Source of the DNA: Woeseiaceae bacterium
Lineage (GTDB): Bacteria > Pseudomonadota > Gammaproteobacteria > Steroidobacterales > Woeseiaceae
DNA: 64,000 nt
Direction: 5' to 3'
Assembly: GCA_021773075.1 (NCBI GenBank)
Contig: JAJFKT010000030.1
Span: 1-64,000 of the forward strand
Shown: positions 1 to 8,638 of the stretch, piece by piece
How the letters are laid out: every line of letters starts with the position of its first letter
How positions within the stretch are numbered: position 1 is the first letter of the stretch
The notes under the pieces: generated by a model
The model's database searches: none
The model's input: only the letters and a program-made list of their open reading frames with translations
Told to the model about the DNA's origin: nothing
Program-made: the position numbers and the translations under genes

Positions 1-150
1 TTTGTCGTGCTGAACTGGACCAACTTCGTCGGGATCAGCCTCGACGCATGGCCAAAAACCCAGGCCTACGTGACTCGAGTTGCTGCCCGGCCTGCCGTCG
101 TCAAGACGATGGTCACCGAAGGGCTTATCGAGCAAGAGCGAATAGCGTGA
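1..150 (+). CDS. Glutathione S-transferase, C-terminal fragment
   Basis: Only the last 49 codons are inside the window; the gene begins upstream. Frame 1 is open from the first base to a TGA at 148-150. The tail contains an ARPAV segment followed by a short helix ending EGLIEQERIA, typical of the C-terminal all-helical domain of cytosolic glutathione S-transferases. The active-site thioredoxin-fold half is missing, so class and substrate cannot be read. The stop overlaps the next start (GTGA, 147-150), suggesting translational coupling with the following small oxidoreductase-type genes. Family assignment rests on a short stretch and is moderate. Confidence 0.6.
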   Translation, partial: FVVLNWTNFVGISLDAWPKTQAYVTRVAARPAVVKTMVTEGLIEQERIA

Positions 151-545
151 GCGACTTCGCCGCAGTGGCTGGCGTGTTGGAGACCTATTTTGACGGACTC
201 TATTACGCCGACGTCGAAAGGCTGGCCGCCGCGTTTCACCCAAAGGCAATCTATGCAACTGCGGATGAGACGCCGTTGCTCTACCGCACGATGGACGAAT
301 ATTTCGCGGTGGTGGCAATACGCGTATCCCCGGCGTCACGCAGCGAATCGCGGCGCGACGTGATCGATGCCATAGAGATTGCGGGGGACAACACCGCTTT
401 CGCTCGCGTTCGCTGCTCGATTGGCACAAGGGATTTCGTTGATTTCTTAACGCTGGCGAGAGCAGATGGCGCGTGGCGAATTATGGCAAAAGTATTCCAA
501 ATCTCCGAACGCAAAACTAAAAAGGAACCGTTATGCCCTATGTAA
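147..545 (+). CDS. NTF2-like / lumazine-binding-like protein
   Basis: A 132-residue protein of the SnoaL/NTF2-like superfamily, closest in pattern to the putative lumazine-binding group. It shows an N-terminal helix pair (LETYFDGLYYAD), an FHPKAIYAT strand, and the usual closing strands (FVDFLTLARADGAWRIMAKVF). The GTG start at 147 overlaps the preceding GST stop by four bases; the reading frame is open further upstream to 48, but that part lies inside the GST frame and lacks family sequence. Its end overlaps the tautomerase gene by 13 bases, so the four genes at 1-1686 form one operon. A polar small-molecule substrate is likely, but no reaction can be assigned. Confidence 0.75.
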   Translation: MSDFAAVAGVLETYFDGLYYADVERLAAAFHPKAIYATADETPLLYRTMDEYFAVVAIRVSPASRSESRRDVIDAIEIAGDNTAFARVRCSIGTRDFVDFLTLARADGAWRIMAKVFQISERKTKKEPLCPM

Positions 546-730
546 ACATCAAGGTGACGCGCGAAGGCGTCACCGCCGAACAGAAAGCCGACCTCATCAG
601 CGGCGTTACCGATTTGCTGGTCCGGGTTCTCGACAAGGATCCGGCGACGACCTTTGTTGTCATCGATGAGGTTGCGCTGGCAGATTGGGGGATCGGTGGG
701 TTGCCCGTACTCCAATATCGTGCGAGCTAG
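533..730 (+). CDS. 4-oxalocrotonate tautomerase family protein
   Basis: A 65-residue member of the 4-oxalocrotonate tautomerase family, small enzymes that use an N-terminal proline as general base after Met removal. Pro2 is present (MPYVNIKV), followed by the typical helix (TAEQKADLISGVTDLLVRVL) and the strand TTFVVIDEV. The C-terminal GGLPV segment also fits. The start overlaps the preceding NTF2-like gene and the stop is two bases before the nitronate monooxygenase start, so it is co-translated with both. Substrate unknown; the family isomerises unsaturated oxo-acids and can act on other enols. Confidence 0.88.
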   Translation: MPYVNIKVTREGVTAEQKADLISGVTDLLVRVLDKDPATTFVVIDEVALADWGIGGLPVLQYRAS

Positions 731-732
731 TT

Positions 733-1686
733 ATGAGAACGCGACTGACCGAGCGCCTCAACATTTACTACCCGGTTATTCAGGCGCCCATGGCCTTCGC
801 CGCTGGCGGCGCTCTCGCATCTGCGGTGTCCCGGGCCGGCGGCTTTGGCCTTATCGGCGGTGGCTATGGTGATGCAAACTGGATTGATGAACAATTCACC
901 ATCGCCGGCGAAACGAAGATCGGCTGCGGCTTCATCACTTGGGTGTTACGTGAGAAACCGGACCTTCTGCCGTCTGTATTATCGCGGCGCCCGGCGGCTA
1001 TATTCCTATCGTTTGGTGATCCGGCACCCTATGCCGACATCATCCATGCGGCCGGCGCACTACTGATTTGCCAAGTACAGACGCTTACGGACGCCAAGCA
1101 TGCACTCGCGATCGGCGCCGATATCGTCGTTGCACAGGGTAGTGAGGCTGGTGGTCACGGAGAAGGACGCGGCACCCTACCCCTGGTTCCCGAAATTGCG
1201 GATGAAATTGCACGGACAGCTCCTAATACGCTTCTATGCGCGGCCGGAGGTATAGCGGACGGGCGAGGCATCGTCGCTGCGCTTGCCCTGGGTGCCGATG
1301 GCGTTGTGATCGGAACACGGTTTTGGGCATCCAGCGAAGCCATTGTGCATCCCAATTTCTTGGCACAGGCCGTTCGGGCAACAGGCGACGAAACAATATG
1401 CACGCAAGTTGCAGACCTTGTGCGCGGCCTTGACTGGCCAGAACGATACAATTCCCGAGTGGTGCGCAACGCATTCATTCGCAGGTGGAACGGGGCCGAG
1501 AATCAGCTGTCGTCCGAACTACCTGAACAATCCAAACTGTGGCATCAATCCCAGGAATCCGGTGACACAAACATTGCCACCGCGATCGTGGGCGAAGCAA
1601 TTGGCTTGATAAATGACGTCCCGGACGCGGCATCAATACTCAATTCGCTGATGACACGGGCCGAAAGCATTCGCACATTGCTCTAA
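733..1686 (+). CDS. Nitronate monooxygenase / NPD family flavoprotein
   Basis: A 317-residue FMN-dependent TIM-barrel protein of the 2-nitropropane dioxygenase (nitronate monooxygenase) family. Near the N-terminus YYPVIQAPM and a glycine-rich SRAGGFGLIGGG segment match the family. The GSEAGGHGEG motif carries the histidine proposed as catalytic base, and AAGGIADGRG followed by GADGVVIGTRF forms the FMN phosphate-binding region. The ATG at 733 is preferred over an upstream in-frame start at 685 because the latter lies inside the tautomerase gene. Some members of this family act in fatty-acid or enoyl metabolism, so nitronate oxidation is the likely but not the only possible reaction. It is the last gene of the 1-1686 operon. 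Confidence 0.88.
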   Translation: MRTRLTERLNIYYPVIQAPMAFAAGGALASAVSRAGGFGLIGGGYGDANWIDEQFTIAGETKIGCGFITWVLREKPDLLPSVLSRRPAAIFLSFGDPAPYADIIHAAGALLICQVQTLTDAKHALAIGADIVVAQGSEAGGHGEGRGTLPLVPEIADEIARTAPNTLLCAAGGIADGRGIVAALALGADGVVIGTRFWASSEAIVHPNFLAQAVRATGDETICTQVADLVRGLDWPERYNSRVVRNAFIRRWNGAENQLSSELPEQSKLWHQSQESGDTNIATAIVGEAIGLINDVPDAASILNSLMTRAESIRTLL

Positions 1687-1841
1687 GGCCGCTATGTGGG
1701 TTTACCCGCGTATACGGAAAAGAAATGAGGCACTCGAAATGATCGAATTCCGGCCATCGTGGACAAAGCCGAAGAGGATCTCCCGATCGCGGATATCGCG
1801 AATTGGTGCCGGGTCCGGCGCCATGCAAGGAGAAGAGAAAT

Positions 1842-2420
1842 ATGTCCGATAAAATTAGAGGCGCGTGCTTGTGCGGGAAGATAAGGTACGAAATCAAGAA
1901 CAATTTTGAGCGGCTTTTTTTCTGCCATTGCAAGCAATGCCAGAAGATGTCCGGCTCGGACCACACGTCCAATCTATTTGGGGAGACGGATCGCCTGACC
2001 TGGCTGTCTGGAAAAGATCAAATCACAAGATTTGATTATCTCGGCCGTGGTTTCACGAACGCCTTTTGCAAATTGTGCGGTTCCGGCGTCCCCTTCCTGA
2101 ATCAAAGCGGCACGGCGATAATCGTCCGAGCCGGTTCCCTGGAAGGCAAGCCAGTATTCGAAAATGCCAGCAAGATCTTTGTTGCCGAGCGAGCGCAATG
2201 GAATGAAGAAAAAACTGTCGCCGACAGCTACGAAACGTTTGCTGAGCTTCCGGACTATCCGGATAAGCATAGTCGTATTCACCTAAAAAACGTTGTTATC
2301 AGTAGCGACAAACTAGTCGATACATATTCTGTCGCACAGTATCAGGCGACACTTCGGCCTTCCCACGACCTGGCGGCGAACGCATTATCAACCGCAGTAT
2401 CGAACAAATGGTTGGTGTAA
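1842..2420 (+). CDS. GFA family (glutathione-dependent formaldehyde-activating-like) zinc protein
   Basis: A 192-residue protein with the zinc ligand pattern of the GFA/CENP-V family: CLCGKIRYE near residue 10, a CHCKQCQKMSGS segment near residue 30 and CKLCGSG near residue 80. The family is named for a proposed glutathione-formaldehyde adduct enzyme, but most members have no proven activity. The ATG at 1842 follows a purine-rich AAGGAGAAGAGAAAT stretch that can serve as ribosome-binding site; the frame stays open 39 bases further up without family sequence. The last 79 bases overlap the convergent carboxymuconolactone decarboxylase gene. Confidence 0.85.
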   Translation: MSDKIRGACLCGKIRYEIKNNFERLFFCHCKQCQKMSGSDHTSNLFGETDRLTWLSGKDQITRFDYLGRGFTNAFCKLCGSGVPFLNQSGTAIIVRAGSLEGKPVFENASKIFVAERAQWNEEKTVADSYETFAELPDYPDKHSRIHLKNVVISSDKLVDTYSVAQYQATLRPSHDLAANALSTAVSNKWLV

Positions 2421-2923
2421 TTGCTGATGGTCTTCACGGCAAGCGCAAGAATAATGTCGAGGATGTGGCTCTCCGCGTACCCGGCTCGCAAGAAAGAGGC
2501 GACGTCATCCTGGCCAGGGTGGCCCTGTGAGACGAGTATCGTCCGAGTGAAATTCGCTAGTGCGGCCAACTTCGTATCCTCAATCGACCTGTTATCGCGA
2601 ATCGCATCGGTAACTTCAGTTGGCAACTTCGACATGTTGTCCGCGATGAAGCTATGTGCCGCCATGCAGTAGTGGCACTCATTTTCGCGGCTGATTGTGA
2701 GGAATACCACTTCCTGTTCCGCTGGGGTGAAACCGGACTCGGCACGAAAAAGGGAGTAACCATCGACGTAGACCTGCAACATAGATGGCGAGTTGGCCAT
2801 ATTTGCGTACATGTTTGGGATCATCCCGGTGCTCGCTTTTGTATTCGCTAGTATGTCTCGTGCTTTCGGATCGGCATCGTCAAGCGTTTTTGCGGGCAGT
2901 GTTAACGTGTAGTTGGGTGACAT
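2342..2923 (-). CDS. Carboxymuconolactone decarboxylase / AhpD-like protein
   Basis: A 193-residue all-helical protein of the carboxymuconolactone decarboxylase family. The region from about residue 70 carries the AhpD-type redox motif ENECHYCMAAHS (ExxCxxCxxxH), implying thiol peroxidase-linked or peroxide-reducing chemistry rather than true decarboxylation. The start follows an AAAGGAGATCCTT ribosome-binding site. It sits 14 bases after the PNPOx-like gene on the same strand, so the two are probably cotranscribed. The 3' end overlaps the convergent GFA-family gene. Physiological substrate not visible. Confidence 0.87.
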   Translation of the reverse strand: MSPNYTLTLPAKTLDDADPKARDILANTKASTGMIPNMYANMANSPSMLQVYVDGYSLFRAESGFTPAEQEVVFLTISRENECHYCMAAHSFIADNMSKLPTEVTDAIRDNRSIEDTKLAALANFTRTILVSQGHPGQDDVASFLRAGYAESHILDIILALAVKTISNYTNHLFDTAVDNAFAARSWEGRSVA

Positions 2924-2937
2924 AAGGATCTCCTTTT

Positions 2938-3492
2938 TTAGTGGCGAGCTGTAAATTCAGCCTCGGTGAATCTTCGTGTAATGTGTTGCGGGCAATTCCA
3001 GTCATAAGCGACAACGTCGATCGTGACAACACGCTCAACGAGACCCCTGTATTTATCCGCCTTCACAGCCGCAACCTCGTCCGGCGGCATACGTCGAGCA
3101 TCTTCAACACGCATATGACCGAGGGTCTTCAGTCGTCTACGGTTCTGGTAATCCATTAAGATCAACGAGACACGATCGTTGGCCGAAACATTGCCCACAC
3201 TGACCAGCTGCGTGTTGCCGCGAAAGTCGGCATAGGCGAAACGATTGGGCCCAACGACCTTAAGAAAGCCGGGAGGCCCCCCGCGATGTTGAACGTACGG
3301 CCAGCCGTCCTCGTTAACCGTAGCAATGTAAAAAGAGTCACGGCCTGAAATAAACTCCACCTCATTCCCTGTCAGCTCGTCATTCGGTCCGGCGCGTTCA
3401 GAAAACGTCTCGTTGTGTTCGCGGGAGCCGAACAGCTCTTGCGCGCGCTTCACGCTGTCGGTGAACATGATGTCTGCGAATTGGTGTGCCAT
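2938..3492 (-). CDS. Pyridoxamine 5'-phosphate oxidase family protein (flavin-binding)
   Basis: A 184-residue split-barrel flavoprotein. The central segment SFYIATVNEDGWPYVQHRGGPPGFLKV and the RVSLILMDY strand are typical of the PNPOx-like family that binds FMN or F420 and reduces small organic molecules. The start is set at MAHQFADIMFTDSVK because relatives begin there; the frame is open to an ATG at 3525, adding eleven residues. It belongs to a minus-strand cluster with the alpha/beta hydrolase upstream and the AhpD-like gene downstream. The exact substrate cannot be deduced. Confidence 0.82.
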   Translation of the reverse strand: MAHQFADIMFTDSVKRAQELFGSREHNETFSERAGPNDELTGNEVEFISGRDSFYIATVNEDGWPYVQHRGGPPGFLKVVGPNRFAYADFRGNTQLVSVGNVSANDRVSLILMDYQNRRRLKTLGHMRVEDARRMPPDEVAAVKADKYRGLVERVVTIDVVAYDWNCPQHITRRFTEAEFTARH

Positions 3493-3548
3493 GTCTTGTT
3501 TCTCGGAAAAGGGTGCAGCCACCATGCGGGTGACTGCACTTTTCCAGT

Positions 3549-4595
3549 CTAGTTGGAGGCGACCTTATTTCTCGTGACCTTCCGATTTAAGAAGTCGCGC
3601 ATCAAGTTGGCGATCTCCTGACCGTGCGACTCCAGTGCAAAGTGCCCGGTATCAATCAGGTGATACTCGAGGTCCTTCAAGTCCCTTTTGTAAGGAGACG
3701 CTCCGGCCGCCGGAAAAATCTCATCGTGCTCGCCCCAAACGATCAACGTCGGCGGCTGATATTTCCGTAAATATTCTTGCCACGCCGGATACAAGGGTGG
3801 GTTCGTTCCATAGCTATAGAACATCTGCAATTGAATGTCCTGATTGCCTTCGCGATCCAACAGTGGCTGCACATGGCCCCATGTATCCGGGCTAACTGAC
3901 TCGGCATTTGGCACACCGTTGGTGTATTGCCACTTCGTCGCGCCAAGGGTCGTCAGGAATCGCAATGCATCGTCGTTAGACATTTCTGGCTGTTGGTAGG
4001 CAGCCTTAACATTCTTCCAAAAGTCGTTGTCGAGGCCCTTATTGACAGATTCGCGATCCCTCCAGTACTCGCGAATTGGTTCCCAGAAGTTATTGTCGAT
4101 ACCTTCGACATAGGCGTTGCCGTTTTGAATAATCAAAGTATCGATCCGATCTGGTTGCGCTGCCGCGATACGAAAACCGACTGGAGCGCCATAGTCCATC
4201 AAGTACAGGCTATAACGATCGAGGCCGACCTCATCAACAAACTTCGTCATCAAGCGCGCGACGTTGTCGAACGAGTAATCAAATTCATCGACCTTGGGCA
4301 TTGAGCTGAAGCCGTAACCGGGGTAGTCCGGTGCGATCAAATGGTATTCGTTGGCGAGTTCAGGAATCAGCTCGCGAAACATGTGCGACGAGGTCGGAAA
4401 ACCGTGCAGCAAGAGTATCGTCGGATTTTTCCTGTCGCCGGCTTCGCGGTAGAAAATGTCGACACCCTCTATCTGAACGGTCTTGTACTCAACGCTTGTG
4501 ATGCTTTCGGCACGCACATCTGCCGCGGCAAACGAAACGCTGAATATTGCTACTAAAAGAATCGAAATCGATGCTTTGCGTGTTTGTTCCTTCAT
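3549..4595 (-). CDS. Secreted alpha/beta hydrolase (epoxide hydrolase/haloalkane dehalogenase type)
   Basis: A 348-residue alpha/beta hydrolase with a Sec signal peptide (hydrophobic [20 protein letters not shown], cleavage near residue 30). The oxyanion-hole HGFPTS motif is near residue 66. The nucleophile elbow reads LMDYGAPVG, so the nucleophile is aspartate, which points to the epoxide hydrolase/dehalogenase branch and away from esterases. The acid is in the GEHDEIFP region and the histidine in DTGHFALE. The start follows AAGGAGTACTGAG. A periplasmic location is inferred. It is transcribed away from the LysR gene behind the DUF1348 gene. Confidence 0.85.
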   Translation of the reverse strand: MKEQTRKASISILLVAIFSVSFAAADVRAESITSVEYKTVQIEGVDIFYREAGDRKNPTILLLHGFPTSSHMFRELIPELANEYHLIAPDYPGYGFSSMPKVDEFDYSFDNVARLMTKFVDEVGLDRYSLYLMDYGAPVGFRIAAAQPDRIDTLIIQNGNAYVEGIDNNFWEPIREYWRDRESVNKGLDNDFWKNVKAAYQQPEMSNDDALRFLTTLGATKWQYTNGVPNAESVSPDTWGHVQPLLDREGNQDIQLQMFYSYGTNPPLYPAWQEYLRKYQPPTLIVWGEHDEIFPAAGASPYKRDLKDLEYHLIDTGHFALESHGQEIANLMRDFLNRKVTRNKVASN

Positions 4596-4644
4596 CTCAG
4601 TACTCCTTATTGTCTGTTTTGATTCATTGATGTTCTTCGCGGCT

Positions 4645-5064
4645 TCATCCGTCGTTCAGACGGCGTGCGCCGGCGGATATCGGAATGTCGTTGGCGCTGA
4701 TATCGCGTATGGTCATGAAACCGTCCGCATTGAACTCCCAGTGCTCATTGCCATGGGTCCGATACCATTGGCTGGTTCCGGCATGCTCCCATTCGCATTC
4801 AAAGCGCACAGAAATTCGGTTGTCAGTAAAGGCCCAAAGCTCTTTCGTCAGCTGGTAGTTCAACTCAAGCGCCCATTTACGTTTTAAAAAGTACTCAATC
4901 GCCGCGTGACCTTGAAACCGGTCTTCGCGATTTCTCCAAACACAATCCGGGGAACAGGCCCGTACGACCGCTTCTGAGTCACGTGTATTCCAGGCGTCCT
5001 GGGCGACCTGTACTTTTTCAAGTGCGGTTTCGCGCTTAAAAGGTGGCGTTGGCATTCGTCGCAT
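4645..5064 (-). CDS. DUF1348 (NTF2-like) protein
   Basis: A 139-residue protein of the DUF1348 family, a branch of the NTF2-like superfamily. Characteristic pieces are [12 protein letters not shown] at the start, [25 protein letters not shown] and [12 protein letters not shown]. Such proteins are predicted small-molecule binding or isomerising proteins, but their role is unknown. An AGGGA ribosome-binding site lies about 11 bases before the ATG at 5064; a second in-frame ATG three codons later is possible. It is the first gene leftward from the divergent region shared with the LysR gene, so LysR control of the 5064-2342 cluster is plausible. Confidence 0.85.
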   Translation of the reverse strand: MRRMPTPPFKRETALEKVQVAQDAWNTRDSEAVVRACSPDCVWRNREDRFQGHAAIEYFLKRKWALELNYQLTKELWAFTDNRISVRFECEWEHAGTSQWYRTHGNEHWEFNADGFMTIRDISANDIPISAGARRLNDG

Positions 5065-5082
5065 CCGAATTGGTCCCTGTAA

Positions 5083-5198
5083 CTAGCCCTAGTAAAATTA
5101 AGTCGTCTGACCCGGTTATCAGGTCAGGTCTAGCTTTTTAGGCCTTATTCTAGCCATAGACAAACGAGAATTTCTGGCCCACACTTAGAAAAACTAAG
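5083..5198. promoter_or_regulatory. Divergent regulatory region with several short inverted repeats
   Basis: The 142 bases between the DUF1348 gene and the LysR gene hold five dyads: CTAG..CTAG at 5083-5092, CTGACC-N9-GGTCAG at 5107-5127, CTAG-N5-TAG at 5130-5141, CTA..TAG at 5150-5159 and CTTAG-N5-CTAAG at 5184-5198. The 5107-5127 repeat fits the T-N11-A shape of LysR-type binding sites. The last dyad lies just before the LysR start, where autorepression would act. The dyads are seen; their use by this regulator is inferred. Confidence 0.55.
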
Positions 5199-5206
5199 GG
5201 AAGATC

Positions 5207-6115
5207 ATGGCGCGCCGAATTTATCCACTGAACGCACTGCGCGCATTTGAAGCCTCAGCACGCCATCTCAGCTTCGTCAAAGCGGCAGCGGAGCTGTCGG
5301 TAACCCCCGCAGCGGTCAGCCATCAGGTCAAAAGGCTCGAAGAATATCTAGGCCTCCCGCTATTCCGACGACGGTCGCGTGGCCTGGTATTGGTGGAGTC
5401 CGGGCAATTGTTGCTCGCCGACCTGCGAGAGATTTTTCTAAGTCTCGACAACGCGATGGAGCGAGTAATAGGCAGCGATTCGCGCGGCTCACTGACGCTG
5501 AGTGTTGCCCCCACGTTTGCTGTTATGTGGCTAATCCCACGACTGCAAAAATTCTACGCGCTACACCCGGAGATTGATGTACGAATATCAACCAGCCTTG
5601 GCTTGGTTGATTTTCAACGAGACGACTATGACGCGGCGATCAGATTGGGGAGCGGCGAGTGGTTTGGACTTGAGTCGATCAAACTATTCGACGAAACGGT
5701 CACTCCAATGTGTAGCCCGGGTTTCCTCGAGGGCCCGAATGCATTGAAGACCCCCAGTGATCTGTCTAAGCATGTACTGCTGCACAATCATTCCATGGAC
5801 TACGACCCTGATGCGCCCACATGGGAGTCGTGGTTAGTAGCAGCCGGCGCACAGGGCGTCGATGCGTCTCGAGGCACGCACTTTAGCCTCCCGGATCATG
5901 GATTACAGGCGAGCATTGACGGGGCGGGAGTCGTGCTCGGCTGGCGCAGCCTCGCAACAGACGATTTGGCGGCCGGTCGCGTCGTGGAGCCCTTCGATCT
6001 CGTATTGCCGCTGGGTTCGAGCTTCTACCTCGCATATCCGGAGGCCCACACGCACAGGCCGAACATTAGTGCGTTTCGCGATTGGCTGCTGCAAGAGGTT
6101 CGTGATGGCGCCTAG
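5207..6115 (+). CDS. LysR family transcriptional regulator (GcvA-like)
   Basis: A 302-residue LysR-type regulator. The N-terminal winged helix-turn-helix is clear (FVKAAAELSVTPAAVSHQVK, residues about 24-43, then LEEYLGLPLFRR), followed by the substrate-binding domain beginning near residue 90 (GSLTLSVAPTFAVMWLIPRL). The MARRIYPLNALRAFEASARHLSF opening is like the GcvA subgroup. The ATG at 5207 follows an AAGGGAAG ribosome-binding site. Divergent from the 5064-2342 gene cluster, which is its most likely target. The inducer is unknown. Confidence 0.93.
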   Translation: MARRIYPLNALRAFEASARHLSFVKAAAELSVTPAAVSHQVKRLEEYLGLPLFRRRSRGLVLVESGQLLLADLREIFLSLDNAMERVIGSDSRGSLTLSVAPTFAVMWLIPRLQKFYALHPEIDVRISTSLGLVDFQRDDYDAAIRLGSGEWFGLESIKLFDETVTPMCSPGFLEGPNALKTPSDLSKHVLLHNHSMDYDPDAPTWESWLVAAGAQGVDASRGTHFSLPDHGLQASIDGAGVVLGWRSLATDDLAAGRVVEPFDLVLPLGSSFYLAYPEAHTHRPNISAFRDWLLQEVRDGA

Positions 6116-6140
6116 CAATACAACCCATTTCGCCATTGCA

Positions 6141-6174
6141 TGCATCTAAGTTATTGAAAGCTGTCTTAGATGCA
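6141..6174. repeat. Perfect 10-base inverted repeat
   Basis: TGCATCTAAG at 6141-6150 is repeated as its exact complement CTTAGATGCA at 6165-6174, with a 14-base spacer. It lies between the LysR stop (6115) and the TolB-like/TPR gene start (6226). No T-tract follows, so it is a poor intrinsic terminator; an operator or RNA hairpin in the 5' leader of the next gene is possible. Confidence 0.6.
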
Positions 6175-6225
6175 GGAACGTAGTTTGCTGTAGTCTATTC
6201 ATCCACATAATCTGAATACCACCGC

Positions 6226-8433
6226 ATGTCGATATTTACTGAACTCAAGCATCGAAATGTCCTGCGTGTTGCAGCGGCATATCTTGTTGTGGGTTGGCTC
6301 CTAACAGAGGTATTGACGACGATCCTGCCGGCCCTCGGAGCGCCAGATTGGGCAGCGCAGGCAGTCATCCTGAGCTTCGCATTTGGCTTCATTCCTGCTG
6401 TCGTGCTTTCGTGGATTTATGAACTGACGCCTGAGGGAATCCAAAAAGAAGCGGGCATCGGTCGAGATGATGCAAGCGGGACCACCGCAATTAGAAAAAT
6501 CGACTACCTGACAATCGTGGGTGTGATTCTTGCGGTTATATTCGCTGCCATCTTTCTGGCCAACCGGTCGCCGCTTGAATCAACTACAGACTCGGCAACA
6601 GTCAGTCGCGAATCCGTCGCGGTCCTGCCATTTGTAAACATGTCAAACGACGAGGACAACGACTACTTTTCGGACGGCCTGACAGAGACGTTGTTGCATA
6701 TGCTGGCTCAGATACCGGACCTCAAAGTTGCGGCTCGCACTTCGAGCTTCGCATTTAAGGGCAAGAACATGGATATCCGCCAAATCGCAGATGCGCTGCA
6801 GGTGGCTCACGTTCTTGAAGGCAGCGTCCAACAATCGGGCAGCCGCGTTCGTATCACGGCCCAGTTAATACGCGCATCGGACGGATACCATGTCTGGTCT
6901 GAGAATTTCGATCGCGACAGCGATGACATCTTCGCTATTCAGGACGAAATTGCGACGACTGTCGGTCGCGAGTTGTCCGCTTCATTGCTCGGAAGCGAAG
7001 AAAGCTCGTTGATTGAGGGTGCCGGCACGGATGACCAGGACGCGTACGACCTGTATTTACGGGCGCTGAAACACCGCGCGACGTTTTCCTACGGCGGGCT
7101 TGAGGCGGCTGAGAAACTACTCAAGGGTGCTCTGTTGATCGATTCAGATTTTCTGGAGGCGAAAATTGAGCTGGCAAGCAATTACCTGCATCAGCTCGAA
7201 ACCGGATTGATGAGTCAAGACGACGCTCTCGCATCGGTGCTCGCGATTTCCGATCAGGTATTGCTAGCGAGTCCGGACAACGTCACCGCTCGTGCAATTC
7301 ATGTGTATGCCCGGGCCGCACAGAAAATAACGGAGGGCGATTCAGAATCCATTGTGGGCGCAATCGATGAACTCGAAGCTCTTGTCGCGTCGAATCCCCG
7401 TGACTTTCAGGCGCGCCTGCTATTAAGCAAAATGTACCAGGGAACGCAACGATCAGAGGATGGATTGCGGCTGCAAAAAGAAGCGCTGGAGCATGACCCA
7501 TACAACGCGCGAATACACTATGAGATTGGATCGCTCTATTTGGCGTTGGATCAGTTAGAGGACGCTCGAGCGGCATTGCGGGCCTCGCTGGACATCGAGC
7601 CGCGACAGCCGAATGCCTATCTAAGACTAGGCCAGGTTTCACTGAAAATGGGCGATGGTGTCGAATATCTGCGGCAAAGCTTAAAGGCCATGGCGTTCGA
7701 CCCCAGGGACCACGAGATTCCGGGCTTCATCGCCGCTTTTCTTTACGAGCTTGGTCTCGTTGACGAGGCGGACGATTTCCGGCGGCGGGTTTTCGCGGTT
7801 GCCCCGGCCAGTCCAATCGCTTACAGGTTGGATTTGCTGCGTGCGATCAGTAGAAAAGATGAAGATGCGAGCATAACAGCCGCGCGACGGGCGATAGAGG
7901 ATAGCATCGATGATCGTCAGTTCGCGTTCGGCGGAGCCGTTCAGTATCTGTTGAGGACGGCCGTTAGAAATGGCACGGTCGATGTCGAAAGCGCCTATCT
8001 TGAGCAACACTTGCCGGGTATTCTCGATGTTGACGCTGCGGTTATTTCCACAAAGTATATGACGGCGCAGGGCGTCGCATTTGATGCGTGGTACGAAACT
8101 CTACCGCGTGAAGAATTGCTGCGCCGGGCCGAAAAGTTTAAGGAACTCGCTGCATCTTACGGCGTTGATTTGCTGAAAAACGCAGATGCACGTGTGACCA
8201 TCATGGCCATGCAAGGCGATGACGAAGCTGCCATCGAGCTTGCATTGTCGGACATTTTCACGCTGTCGGTATTGATGAACCCGGATTGGCGGGCGCGTTT
8301 TTCCCAGGCTCAGTTTGCCGCACTGACGGCCGATCCCCGAGTTCAGTCCGCGATGCGCGAGTGGGAAAGCGAAGAGGCAGAGGTCCGTGAAAAGGTCAGA
8401 ATCTTTCTTGCGGACCTAAATTCCGCAGCGTAG
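6226..8433 (+). CDS. Membrane TolB-like / TPR protein
   Basis: A 735-residue protein with three visible parts. The N-terminal 110 residues hold a conserved ELKHRNVLRVAAAYLVVGWLL-type membrane region with about three hydrophobic segments, the last at ILAVIFAAIFLAN. Residues about 130-250 form a TolB/FlgO-like alpha-beta domain (SVAVLPFVNMS, FSDGLTETLL, ADALQVAHVLEGSV). The remainder is a tetratricopeptide array (for example YNARIHYEIGSLYLALDQLEDARAALRASLDIEP). Related proteins often carry an adenylate cyclase or DNA-binding domain at the N-terminus; neither is present here. A signalling or envelope scaffolding role is inferred. It converges on the mshL end with about 205 bases between and no obvious terminator. 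Confidence 0.8.
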   Translation: MSIFTELKHRNVLRVAAAYLVVGWLLTEVLTTILPALGAPDWAAQAVILSFAFGFIPAVVLSWIYELTPEGIQKEAGIGRDDASGTTAIRKIDYLTIVGVILAVIFAAIFLANRSPLESTTDSATVSRESVAVLPFVNMSNDEDNDYFSDGLTETLLHMLAQIPDLKVAARTSSFAFKGKNMDIRQIADALQVAHVLEGSVQQSGSRVRITAQLIRASDGYHVWSENFDRDSDDIFAIQDEIATTVGRELSASLLGSEESSLIEGAGTDDQDAYDLYLRALKHRATFSYGGLEAAEKLLKGALLIDSDFLEAKIELASNYLHQLETGLMSQDDALASVLAISDQVLLASPDNVTARAIHVYARAAQKITEGDSESIVGAIDELEALVASNPRDFQARLLLSKMYQGTQRSEDGLRLQKEALEHDPYNARIHYEIGSLYLALDQLEDARAALRASLDIEPRQPNAYLRLGQVSLKMGDGVEYLRQSLKAMAFDPRDHEIPGFIAAFLYELGLVDEADDFRRRVFAVAPASPIAYRLDLLRAISRKDEDASITAARRAIEDSIDDRQFAFGGAVQYLLRTAVRNGTVDVESAYLEQHLPGILDVDAAVISTKYMTAQGVAFDAWYETLPREELLRRAEKFKELAASYGVDLLKNADARVTIMAMQGDDEAAIELALSDIFTLSVLMNPDWRARFSQAQFAALTADPRVQSAMREWESEEAEVREKVRIFLADLNSAA

Positions 8434-8638
8434 CGACGCCTGGTCCCCTGCACGCACTCGTGATCTTCGGGCTGTTTTCGGTTTTCGGAGGTAGGTGGGA
8501 ACAACGGGAGTTTCAGAAGCGAACGAACCAGGTCGGCAAATAGCACCAGCGCGATAAACCGAATCCGCATCCACGGCCGGTTATTTCCAACGTGCCTTCA
8601 TCAGCGTCGATGCAATCAAAATTGCCGGAGGCTGCACA

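Noticed and set aside
1694..1849. Possible 51-residue frame between nitronate monooxygenase and the GFA-type gene; another frame reads IVDKAEEDLPIADIANW
   Set aside because: No ribosome-binding site, no family match and partial overlap with the next gene; a decayed gene remnant is possible but not supported.
3927..4304. 125-codon plus-strand frame inside the alpha/beta hydrolase gene
   Set aside because: The opposite strand encodes a complete hydrolase with signal peptide and catalytic motifs.
8343..8570. 75-codon minus-strand frame near the convergent gap after the TPR gene
   Set aside because: It mostly overlaps the TPR gene's end and shows no ribosome-binding site or family pattern.
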